Origin: [Clostridium] leptum DSM 753
GTDB taxonomy: Bacteria; Bacillota; Clostridia; Oscillospirales; Acutalibacteraceae
Reading direction: 5' to 3'
NCBI GenBank assembly: GCA_000154345.1
Contig: DS480331.1
Location: 1,331-6,400 of the forward strand
DNA: 5,070 bases
Both the position numbers and the translations under genes were made by a program. The notes under the pieces are model-generated. The model saw only the letters and a program-made list of their open reading frames with translations. It did not search any database and had not been told where the DNA came from. Shown piece after piece: positions 1-4,642 of the stretch; position 1 is the first letter of the stretch, and each line of letters begins with the position of its first letter.

Positions 1-2
1 GT

Positions 3-320
3 CCCACAGCAAAGCCACCAGGACAATCACCCAACGACATACAGCAACGGACCGACCTCAACAACGAACACACGTCCTCATGGAGCCAATACGAAGTGAT
101 CTCGGACGACTCCGTGCGCATTTTCTTTTCCATGAGCAATCCCCAGTGCTACGGCGTACGAGCCATCGTCGACGAAGACGCCACCACGGTGCGGATCACC
201 CTCCACGAAGGGACGCTTCCCGACGCGCCCGCCGAGTGCGCCACTGTCGCAGCGAATGCATCCCTTCTCCTCACCACTCGCAACCCCATCGGAACCCGCT
301 CCATCGTTCCCGGTAAATAG
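3..320 (+). CDS. C-terminal part of a probable exported or lipoprotein-like protein (5' end outside the window)
   Basis: The frame is open from the left edge to the TAG at 318-320, giving about 105 residues. The first 30 or so are rich in Pro, Gln, Asn and Ser (PTAKPPGQSPND at the start), as in a flexible linker behind a signal peptide or lipobox. The rest reads as a compact beta-rich domain with SDDSVRIFFSMSNPQCYGVRA, then TTVRITLHEGTLPDA, a second Cys and TTRNPIGTRSIVPGK at the end. The two cysteines could form a disulphide in an exported domain. The pattern resembles the C-terminal domain of uncharacterised actinobacterial secreted proteins, from memory only. The ATG and GTG codons inside (80 in another frame, 96 in frame) are internal, because the reading continues upstream of them. 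No enzymatic function can be inferred. A degraded second copy of the domain follows directly. Confidence 0.7.
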   Translation, partial: PTAKPPGQSPNDIQQRTDLNNEHTSSWSQYEVISDDSVRIFFSMSNPQCYGVRAIVDEDATTVRITLHEGTLPDAPAECATVAANASLLLTTRNPIGTRSIVPGK

Positions 321-321
321 C

Positions 322-461
322 TCAACAAGATGTCACGATCGACCTCACGGAAGGCGCACTCCCCGGGAACAACCCAGTGCCAGTAGATCGCTCTTAGAAC
401 CACCACCGTCAATCTGGACCAGCCGCTCAACGACAGGAATATCCACCAACCCGCCGGGTAA
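322..461 (+). pseudogene. Decayed tandem copy of the C-terminal domain of the upstream gene
   Basis: Starting two bases after the upstream stop, the frame from 323 reads QQDVTIDLTEGALPG, which parallels VRITLHEGTLPD of the preceding gene. A +1 shift between about 368 and 377 leads into a second frame with a Cys (378-380), an in-frame TAG (384-386), then IALRTTTVNLDQPLNDRNIH and a TAA at 459-461. The second half matches LLLTTRNPIGTRSI of the upstream copy in layout, and the distance from Cys to the end is 26 codons in both copies. It therefore looks like a paralogue or duplicated domain that lost its 5' part, took a frameshift and gained a stop codon. Function unknown. Confidence 0.55.
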
Positions 462-503
462 AAGCCATCGTCAGTTAGTCCTCTGCTACAACGCGGGCGA
501 GAT

Positions 504-541
504 AGGCCAGGCCGGCGCGACGTAGGACGTCGGCCTGGCTT
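504..541 (+). terminator. Hairpin terminator between convergent units
   Basis: The arms GCCAGGCCGGCG (506-517) and CGTCGGCCTGGC (528-539) pair over 12 positions with one G-U wobble around a 10-nt loop. The stem can extend outward by a G-U and an A-U pair. Only a weak T-rich run (CTTGTTCT) follows, which is common in GC-rich bacteria. It sits between the plus-strand domain remnants and the minus-strand pseudogene ending at 603, so it may serve both directions. Confidence 0.65.
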
Positions 542-550
542 GTTCTCACT

Positions 551-604
551 GTTCATTCTATTCGTTCCTTTCATGCTATTGGCGCGATTCGCGCTATTGG
601 AACT
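551..604. repeat. Three degenerate 18-bp tandem repeats
   Basis: Units start at 551, 569 and 587. Each has TTC at positions 2-4 and CTATT at positions 8-12 (558-562, 576-580 and 594-598), followed by a G or C. The flanking bases differ, so the repeat is old or chance-assisted. It lies between the terminator and the 3' end of the minus-strand pseudogene. Confidence 0.4.
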
Positions 605-1259
605 AATCAGTGGGGTCCTCGATGATAGCTTCGGCGATCCGGTGCGCGGCGGCCAGTACACGGCTGGCGCTCTGTCGGATGAGGTCGGCGTCTCCCTTGA
701 GCCATCCGGCGACGTAGCCGACGCTGTAGGCGCTGGTGTCGAGTCCGAGGATGCCGGCGACCACGTGAGCGACGCTCTCGGCCTCGACCTCGCACTGTCC
801 CCGGTGGCCCGTAGTACTCGGTGGGGGTGATGCCGGCGTGCATGAGCGCGTGGGCCGCTCGATGATCGGCGCGGCCATCTGGTCGGCGCGGGTAGGGGGT
901 AGATGTCCCAGGGTCGGCCGAACGTGAACGCAATCTGTCCCGTGGGCTGGTGGCGTCGCTTGTGTCGTCCGGGGGGTGGTCAACCATTCCAATCCGACCT
1001 GCCACCATTCCCACAGATCGCGTTCGGCCTTGTAGCGGCCTTCTCGTGCGTCGAGGCGGCCTGCAACGCAAAGGCGAGCAGCGGCGAGGTCGCGCAGCTC
1101 GGGCCGGGTTCGCCGCCAGCCGGTGGGCGTGGCCACGATGAGGCCGGTGCGCGCGAGGCCACCGAGCAGGGGAACGAGACCAGTTGTGGTTGCACGAGGA
1201 TCGTTGAGGCGGGCGTAGGGGTTTCCTGCGGCGATCCGTTTGGTGTGGCCGGTGAAGAT
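603..1259 (-). pseudogene. Composite pseudogene; C-terminus resembles actinobacterial plasmid/ArdC- or ImmA-like accessory proteins
   Basis: No single frame reads as one protein. In the first frame (minus strand) GNPYARLNDP, LVPLLGGLARTGLI, GWRRTRPELRDLAAARL and ERDLWEWWQVGLEWL look natural. The sense then moves to a second frame (QIAFTFGRPWDIY) and a third (YPRRPDGRADHRAAHALMHA, then TPTEYYG). It returns to the first frame for HRGQCEVEAESVAHVVAG, LGLDTSAYSVGYVAGW and a helical tail ending in EDPTD at TAG 603-605. The EVEAESVA-x-VVA and DTSAYSxGYVAGW patterns are typical, from memory, of C-terminal regions of actinobacterial ArdC-like or ImmA/IrrE-like proteins of mobile elements. There they follow an HExxH zinc site; here only AHALMH is left of that region, so a metalloprotease-type site would be lost. 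The family of the N-terminal part is not recognised. The upstream boundary with the Res fragment, near 1259, is approximate. Confidence 0.5.
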
Positions 1260-1373
1260 GTCGTGGCGGGCATAGTCAGAAGTTGTAAACGCCTTGGCGC
1301 CCAGTTTGATCGCAGTTGGAGACACCAAGATGATGAACTTGTGAAATCCATAGAGCCACTGCATCTCCACTCG
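1260..1373 (-). pseudogene. res: N-terminal fragment of a type III restriction enzyme Res subunit, Walker A deleted
   Basis: A GTG at 1370 opens the frame with VEMQ, followed directly by WLYGFHKFIILVSPTAI, then KLGAKAFTTSDYARH. In type III Res subunits, superfamily 2 helicase/nucleases that cut DNA when bound to Mod, a V(E/K)M stretch runs into the Walker A segment TGTGKT and a helix, then YGFxKFIILVPSxxIKxG. Here the segment between VEMQ and WLYGFHK is missing, so the nucleotide-binding loop is gone. The fragment begins three bases after the stop of the Mod remnant upstream, which is the expected mod-res order. After SDYARH the sense changes to an unrelated protein. Only about 37 codons remain of a protein normally far longer. 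It is a non-functional relic. Confidence 0.6.
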
Positions 1374-1920
1374 TCAACCCGACATTAATGATGCAGCCAG
1401 AATCACCACGCACACATTGAGCTCATGGCTAATCGGCCTCACCTTCTTGGTGGTCGCCGTTAGCCCGTAGCCGTCCTTCACCAGTCGCGTAGCCAACACG
1501 GTGTCATGGCTGGGAGCGCCATTCAGATCAAATTTCGACGCGTAATCTCCAGTGAACGATGTGTCATAAGGCTCCGTGTCGAAGCACTCTAGCTGGTCTA
1601 GCGCCTGACCAGAAGATTCCTCCAAACGATACAAACGGAACCCATAGTCAGCATCCGCGCCAGCCTCTTCCTTAGTCTTTGCCGCAGCGCGCTTGGCATG
1701 TTCGCGACTGATTCCATCAATCGTTTGATGGCCCAGCCCCAGGGTACTATGTGCTGTTAGAGGCGGGCGGCTGCCACCCAGGGGTTTAGGGAGTTGAACT
1801 AGTATTCCGCGATCCAATGCCGGCAGAGCTCAACGGCAAGACTGCCTCAGGCGTAGGCGCAAAGTCTGAAAAGAAGTCTACGGTATCTGCTTGTTTAGCA
1901 GTCATGGACGTCGGGGCTCT
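1374..1920 (-). pseudogene. mod: C-terminal part of a type III restriction-modification DNA methyltransferase (Mod)
   Basis: Mod transfers a methyl group to adenine in the recognition site of a type III system. Transcribed leftward, the 5' part (first base 1920, about 35 codons) reads SMTAKQADTVDFFSDFAPT and EAVLPLSSAGIGSR. This parallels the DFFAGSGTT motif I region of such enzymes, but the glycines of the AdoMet loop are lost. After a frameshift near 1807 the frame from 1817 gives ILVQLPKPLGGS, then HQTIDGISREHAKRAAAK, GADADYGFRLYRLEES and TRLVKDGYGLTATTKKV. These are characteristic of Mod C-terminal halves (usual forms ILVQLPEPL, RxxRAAxK, DxGFRxxxL). TGA at 1374-1376 ends it early, after ASLMSG. 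The catalytic DPPY-type motif and the target recognition domain are absent. The Res relic follows directly. Beyond 1920 the frame stays open but I cannot match it. Confidence 0.7.
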
Positions 1921-2040
1921 GTGCGGGCTAGAGGGTCCCGGATGATCAGAAGTCTGCGGACCGAAGCCACCACCTTCACCCTACCCCCGTTGGGGCGGGC
2001 CCCTGCATGGCGGGCTGCCGCCGTGGGTTTACTCTAGCAA

Positions 2041-2203
2041 GATAACAAGTACGAATTAATCAGGGATTATCGTGATAGGCGGATATGTGCGACTCTGTAG
2101 AGAGAGGGCAACAGCGCCTCGATCTCTAAGGGCATGACAGACTCTTGTTGCCTATAAAAGGAGCTACGGCGCTTTATTGATATGAGTACGAACGCATCAG
2201 AAC
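2041..2203. repeat. Diverged tandem duplication, unit 1
   Basis: The unit starts with GATAACAAGTACGAATTA (2041) and ends with GAGTACGAACGCATCAGAAC (2184-2203). The second unit (2271-2398) starts and ends with near copies in the same order. The end motifs match at 18 of 20 positions. Between them, TTGTTGCCT and GGCGCTTTATTGA in unit 1 parallel TTGTGCCT and GTGCTTT in unit 2. The middle parts have diverged or lost bases. Function unknown. Confidence 0.5.
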
Positions 2204-2270
2204 GCAACTCCTGTTCTGGACGCTACTCTGGCACATCATAGGACGTTATATGCAGGTCTCGATGCTTATT

Positions 2271-2398
2271 GATAACAGTACTAATTAAACAGAGGGGAGA
2301 GGGTTGGCGTGGTGTGTTCATATGGCTATGAGGGGGCACATTGTGCCTTAGCAGTGCTTTGCGACACATTGAAGATGCGAGTACGAACACATGAGAAC
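2271..2398. repeat. Diverged tandem duplication, unit 2
   Basis: The unit starts with GATAACAGTACTAATTAAAC (2271) and ends with GAGTACGAACACATGAGAAC (2379-2398), mirroring unit 1. The start and end motifs themselves share an AGTAC core preceded by a GAT-containing stretch and followed by A/T-rich bases and CAG or GAG. Four related sites of about 25 bp therefore exist, with AGTAC at 2048, 2185, 2277 and 2380. They could be protein-binding sites or relics of repeats. Confidence 0.5.
2335..2347. promoter_or_regulatory. Short perfect dyad, operator-like
   Basis: GGCACA-T-TGTGCC is a perfect 6+6 inverted repeat with a 1-base centre inside the gene-free region. It could be a regulator-binding site or chance. 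No promoter was clearly found next to it. Confidence 0.2.
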
Positions 2399-2522
2399 TT
2401 TTTACGTTTTTTCATGGCCATAGTCGCCGGGGGCTATGTGGCGGCGAGTTGCATGCGTCACGCCATCGGAATGTAAGTAGCGGACGTTGGTCGTCGTGGA
2501 GAATCATATATCACATGAATTT

Positions 2523-2551
2523 GTGTTCCCCAACTATGCGGGGGTATGCCG
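2523..2551 (+). CRISPR. Solitary 29-nt type I-E-like CRISPR repeat
   Basis: The 29 bases begin with GTGTTCCCC, continue with 8 bases, then GGGG, then 8 bases ending in GCCG. This is exactly the spacing of type I-E repeats (for example the E. coli form with CCCC, 8 nt, GGGG, 8 nt ending in CCG), and GTGTTCCCC is the usual start in many Actinomycetota. The stem is reduced to CCCC/GGGG because the inner loop has drifted. No second repeat occurs about 61 bases on either side and no cas gene is visible. It would be the last remnant of a lost array, or a stand-alone repeat. The orientation places a leader to the left. Confidence 0.5.
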
Positions 2552-2853
2552 AAGTCACACGCGAGGGCCACCTTACCCGTGACCGCTGCTGCCAGGCTGT
2601 CGTCCATCATCCGCACAGATATACACCCTTCTCAGCAGCGAGTGTCGATAGCGCCGCGCCTAGGTGCTTGCCTCGTAGCGAGCCGCTGTGCTCGACGCCC
2701 CGAGTCCGCCGCTGCCTCCCATGTCCACGTGCTGGGCGCCGGGAACACAATCAAGACGGTTCCACCCATGCTGCGGCTCGGATGCGTGAACGTCTCTGTG
2801 AGTCCTGCGCACGATCTAGCCGAAGGGCCTAGTTTATCCGTGACTGCTGCAAG
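2552..2853. other. No recognisable gene; overlapping open frames only
   Basis: Open frames exist on both strands (plus 2546-2857; minus 2632-2853, continuing past a TAG from the small ORF at 2925). None shows a domain, and the open frames probably reflect GC-rich codon statistics. The minus frame holds a hydrophobic patch (GGTVLIVFPAPSTWTW). Another minus frame has RYRHSLLRRVYICADDG, which I cannot place. Confidence 0.4.
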
Positions 2854-2925
2854 CTAACACTGAAACTGCCACCCGACCATGCTAAGAATCCCGACGACAA
2901 TGAAGGCATTCAAACGCGTGACCAT
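2854..2925 (-). CDS. 23-residue hydrophobic peptide, or start of a truncated membrane/exported protein
   Basis: ATG at 2925 to TAG at 2854-2856 encodes MVTRLNAFIVVGILSMVGW followed by QFQC. A charged start (Arg4) is followed by a hydrophobic stretch (residues 7-19), as in a signal peptide or a single membrane helix. A strong Shine-Dalgarno (AAGGGGAGA, 2933-2941) lies about 7 bases upstream, which is the main support for translation. It begins 26 bases after the stop of the ABC exporter remnant on the same strand, as in an operon. After the TAG the frame stays open for 73 more codons to a TGA at 2632-2634. The ORF may therefore be the 5' end of a roughly 97-codon gene broken by a nonsense mutation rather than a true small peptide. 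No family recognised. Confidence 0.4.
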   Translation of the reverse strand: MVTRLNAFIVVGILSMVGWQFQC

Positions 2926-2930
2926 GCTGA

Positions 2931-2941
2931 TCTCTCCCCTT
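2931..2941 (-). promoter_or_regulatory. Ribosome binding site for the small ORF at 2925
   Basis: On the minus strand AAGGGGAGAGA precedes the ATG by about six bases. It is the best Shine-Dalgarno sequence in the window and decides the start of the small ORF. Confidence 0.5.
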
Positions 2942-2951
2942 GATGTGACGA

Positions 2952-3700
2952 CTACGAACGTTCCGCCGTGACAAATTTCGCGTAAATCCCCGGCCTCCGA
3001 AGGAGCTCTTCATGGGTTCCGAGGTCAGCGATCGTACCGTTCTGCAGGACGAGCACCTTCTGCGTGCTGCGGAGCGCAACCATTCGATGTGTGACCGGAT
3101 TGGCACTCAGCACGTTCTGCACGACCAGTCGCTCCACCTCCGAGGTGAGTTCGTCGAGTACAAGCAAGCTATCCGCCTGGAACATCACCCTAGCGTTCAC
3201 CACGCCTTGCCACTATCCTCCCGACAACTCCTCGCCGCCCATGACGTCGACCGAGGACGGTTCCCGGCCCTCACATTCGGCATGACCTCCCCAGTTTCGG
3301 GGTCCAGTGTCACGTTCTCCACCACGGATTCCTGCAGTCGAAAAAGTCTTAAAACAGAAATCCCGTTGTGGAGTAGAGAGTAGTAGGAGCCCCTGTCCAA
3401 GGTCCGCAAGCCGATCCCGGCGATGCGGACGGAACCAGCGAACGCTTCGTACACGTCGGCCAACAACTTGATGATCATCGATTTCCCGCTGTTGTTCTAA
3501 CCCACGAGTGCCAAGGACTCACTGGGCTGGACCAAATACTGGGAATCCTGATACATACGCCCCAGTTCACCTAAGAGATCGCCCACCGCACCCGTCGCGG
3601 TCATAAACGACGTGACTTGTCGAACCGCTGCCCGACCCCGTCGGATAGTTGTCACGGGTAACCGCCCCGACGACCGAAAGGTGTAACGCCGACCAAGAGA
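2952..3700 (-). pseudogene. Wrecked ABC exporter (end of transmembrane domain plus nucleotide-binding domain)
   Basis: This is the 3' part of a half-transporter in which a membrane domain is fused to an ATPase. Upstream in transcription, VTTIRRGRAAVRQ and GDLLGELGRMYQDSQYL resemble the end of a membrane domain. Then come LALVG, a TAG (3497-3499) and NNSGKSMIIKLLADVYE, a Walker A loop with a stop inside. GSVRIAGIGLRTLD and QESVVENVTLD follow, the Q-loop being damaged (VLRLFRL for the usual VLFQDF). A frameshift near 3250-3290 leads to GGEELSGG with TAG (3213-3215) in place of the signature Gln, then SLLVLDELTSEVER (Walker B, with Leu for Pro), THRM (H-loop) and LVLQNGTIADLGTHEELL. The last coding part ends ERS-TAG at 2952. 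The helical subdomain and D-loop are shortened. Substrate unknown; it could once have exported a peptide or lipid. Confidence 0.75.
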
Positions 3701-3950
3701 TCATGTCGGCGTCCACAACGATGAGTATAGCTCGGGGCAGCCGTCGTCGAGGTCCTCGATGGCGCAGTCATCGGAGCGAACGTAGTCTGCGATGTGCACG
3801 TTTTGGGAATGCGTGAGTCTCGCTCACTCGGGACATCATTGCGCAGTTTCATTGATTCTTCGCTTCTGTCGAGCGCCCCAGCCGACGTGACTCACTCGTC
3901 TGCTCAGCTCTCTAAGCACACAAGGCCCCATAGTACCATTACTATCATCC
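3701..3950. other. Degenerate stretch, possibly lost membrane domain of the ABC exporter
   Basis: No clean gene is visible. On the minus strand a short hydrophobic run MIVMVLWGLVCLES (3948 leftward) could be the first membrane helix of the exporter. Another minus frame near 3740-3830 reads VHIADYVRSDDCAIEDLDDG, which looks protein-like but cannot be assigned. Several stops and frame changes separate these pieces from the recognisable exporter sequence. Confidence 0.35.
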
Positions 3951-4078
3951 CCCGACGATGACGACGTGGGGCACTCATGGCCCGATACTGCGAAGCACTT
4001 CGGAACTTCTGAGGACTGCGCAGACGGTGCGCCTACAAGGCTCTTAAGGAGCGGGAGGGGGAACGATCGAGCGCATGA
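3951..4078 (+). pseudogene. Helix-turn-helix protein fragment, frameshifted
   Basis: The first frame reads DDDDVGHSWPDTAKHFGTSED, a typical start of a small actinobacterial helix-turn-helix (W-x-x-xA-x-x-xG-x-S). After a frame change near 4015-4030, CAYKALKEREGERSSA ends in TGA at 4076-4078. Joined, the two halves give the usual GTSxxAAYKALKER recognition helix, so a small indel most likely broke the gene. The stop overlaps the ATG of the next ORF as ATGA (4075-4078), a sign of translational coupling in the ancestor. The 5' part is not recognisable. It was possibly a DNA-binding regulator or an excisionase-like protein of an element. Confidence 0.45.
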
Positions 4079-4383
4079 ACCTCCTCGGTTTGACAACGTC
4101 GACAACGCCAGTGGTGACGACGCAGCCCGAAATCGACGGCCGCTGTCCTCGCTGCGGGCGTCCGGTCCCCATTCACAAGAGAGGCGGGCGACATCGTGTT
4201 TGGTACTCCGATGCTCGCCGAGCGGTCCGGCTCGGGATTGCTAGCTGGGACCGTCAACGGCTCCAAGTCGAAGACTCCCCCGGTTCCCGAATCCGTGCGG
4301 GCCGTCTTCGACTCCGTGACCTGGCGACGTTCCTCTCTCGACTAAGCCGAGGTCCAACTCGAACTGCCCGGGCTGGCCCCTGA
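4075..4383 (+). pseudogene. Broken zinc-ribbon small protein
   Basis: The ORF starts MNLLGLTTSTTPVVTTQPE, then CPRCGRPVPIHKRGGRHRVW and YSDARRAV. Many small actinobacterial zinc-finger ORFs have CPxCGxP, then about 15 residues, then WCSDACRxA. Here the third Cys is Tyr (WYSDA) and the fourth is missing, apparently because the frame slipped within GATGCTCGCCGA. Metal binding would be lost. The later part of the frame (IASWDRQRLQVEDS onward) shows no domain. A purine-rich GAGGGGG lies 12 bases upstream of the ATG, further away than usual, and the start overlaps the stop of the helix-turn-helix fragment. Confidence 0.45.
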
Positions 4384-4518
4384 GAACCAAGCTCGACGCC
4401 GAACTCGAGCTGCTGAAGCGGTTCTCAATGCTCCGCGACAAAGAGGTTCACCGCCGTGTCTGACAGCAAGGGATCAAGCGAGGAAGCAGCCGAGCTCACC
4501 CTCAAGTGGGAGGACTGA
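4346..4518 (+). pseudogene. Frameshifted coiled-coil protein tail
   Basis: Three frames give one continuous sense: AEVQLELPGLAPENQ (from 4346, just after a TAA), then KLDAELELLKRFSMLRDKEV (from 4389), then RFTAVSDSKGSSEEAAELTL and KWED with TGA at 4516-4518. The middle part is a charged amphipathic helix with a leucine-rich heptad pattern. A GTG at 4456 could start a 20-residue ORF but more likely lies inside the original gene. No family recognised. It closes the plus-strand series before the terminator. Confidence 0.4.
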
Positions 4519-4567
4519 AGACTGGGCTTTTTGAACTACATCCAACGCAAGGCCTTGACATTAAAGA

Positions 4568-4622
4568 ATAATTATCCAGGAAGGCTCCGGGTTGAAAGTC
4601 AACCCGGAGCCTTCCTATTATT
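4568..4622. terminator. Strong bidirectional terminator with 17-bp perfect stem
   Basis: The arms 4579-4595 (GGAAGGCTCCGGGTTGA) and 4599-4615 are perfectly complementary around a 3-base loop AAG. The stem extends by one A-T pair, and A/T-rich flanks follow on both sides (AATAATTAT to the left, TATTATTA to the right). It would therefore stop transcription in both directions. It lies between the plus-strand series ending at 4518 and the minus-strand gene ending at 4643. Confidence 0.9.
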
Positions 4623-4642
4623 AGGCTTTATTCGCTATTTTT

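Larger units (their letters stand above)
1921..2522. other. Gene-free stretch of about 600 bases with a diverged duplication
   Basis: No reading frame on either strand looks like a protein here. The first 120 bases are GC-rich with short C and G runs (1983-2000) but form no convincing terminator. From 2041 the composition shifts toward A and T, with an internal diverged duplication and T-rich runs at 2399-2413. A weak hairpin (CATAG/CTATG) lies at 2417-2437. The stretch ends at the CRISPR-like repeat, so a decayed CRISPR leader is one possibility, but nothing in it proves that. Confidence 0.5.

Noticed and set aside
149..661. Minus-strand ORF of 170 codons.
   Set aside because: It runs antisense to the recognisable domain copies at 3-461 and across the terminator. 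Its translation has no domain sense.
903..1388. Plus-strand ORF of 161 codons.
   Set aside because: It lies antisense to the Res and ArdC-like fragments and is a shadow frame.
1983..2030. C- and G-run hairpins as a terminator.
   Set aside because: The possible stems are short, mutually exclusive and lack a T-rich tail.
2449..2857. Two long plus-strand open frames (127 and 103 codons).
   Set aside because: They overlap each other in different frames, have no ribosome binding site or domain, and are rich in Arg, Ser and Cys as GC-rich shadow frames are. The first also runs across the CRISPR-like repeat.
3012..3383. Plus-strand ORF of 123 codons.
   Set aside because: It is antisense to the ATP-binding domain of the ABC exporter, whose motifs are clear on the other strand.
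2854..3499. Amber (TAG) recoding as an explanation for repeated TAG stops.
   Set aside because: The same genes also contain frameshifts, deletions and TAA or TGA stops, which recoding would not explain, and normal genes here end in TAG.
4555..4578. TTGACA as a possible -35 promoter element.
   Set aside because: No -10 hexamer lies at the proper distance, and the site runs straight into a terminator. The CAAGGCCTTG palindrome overlapping it is probably chance.
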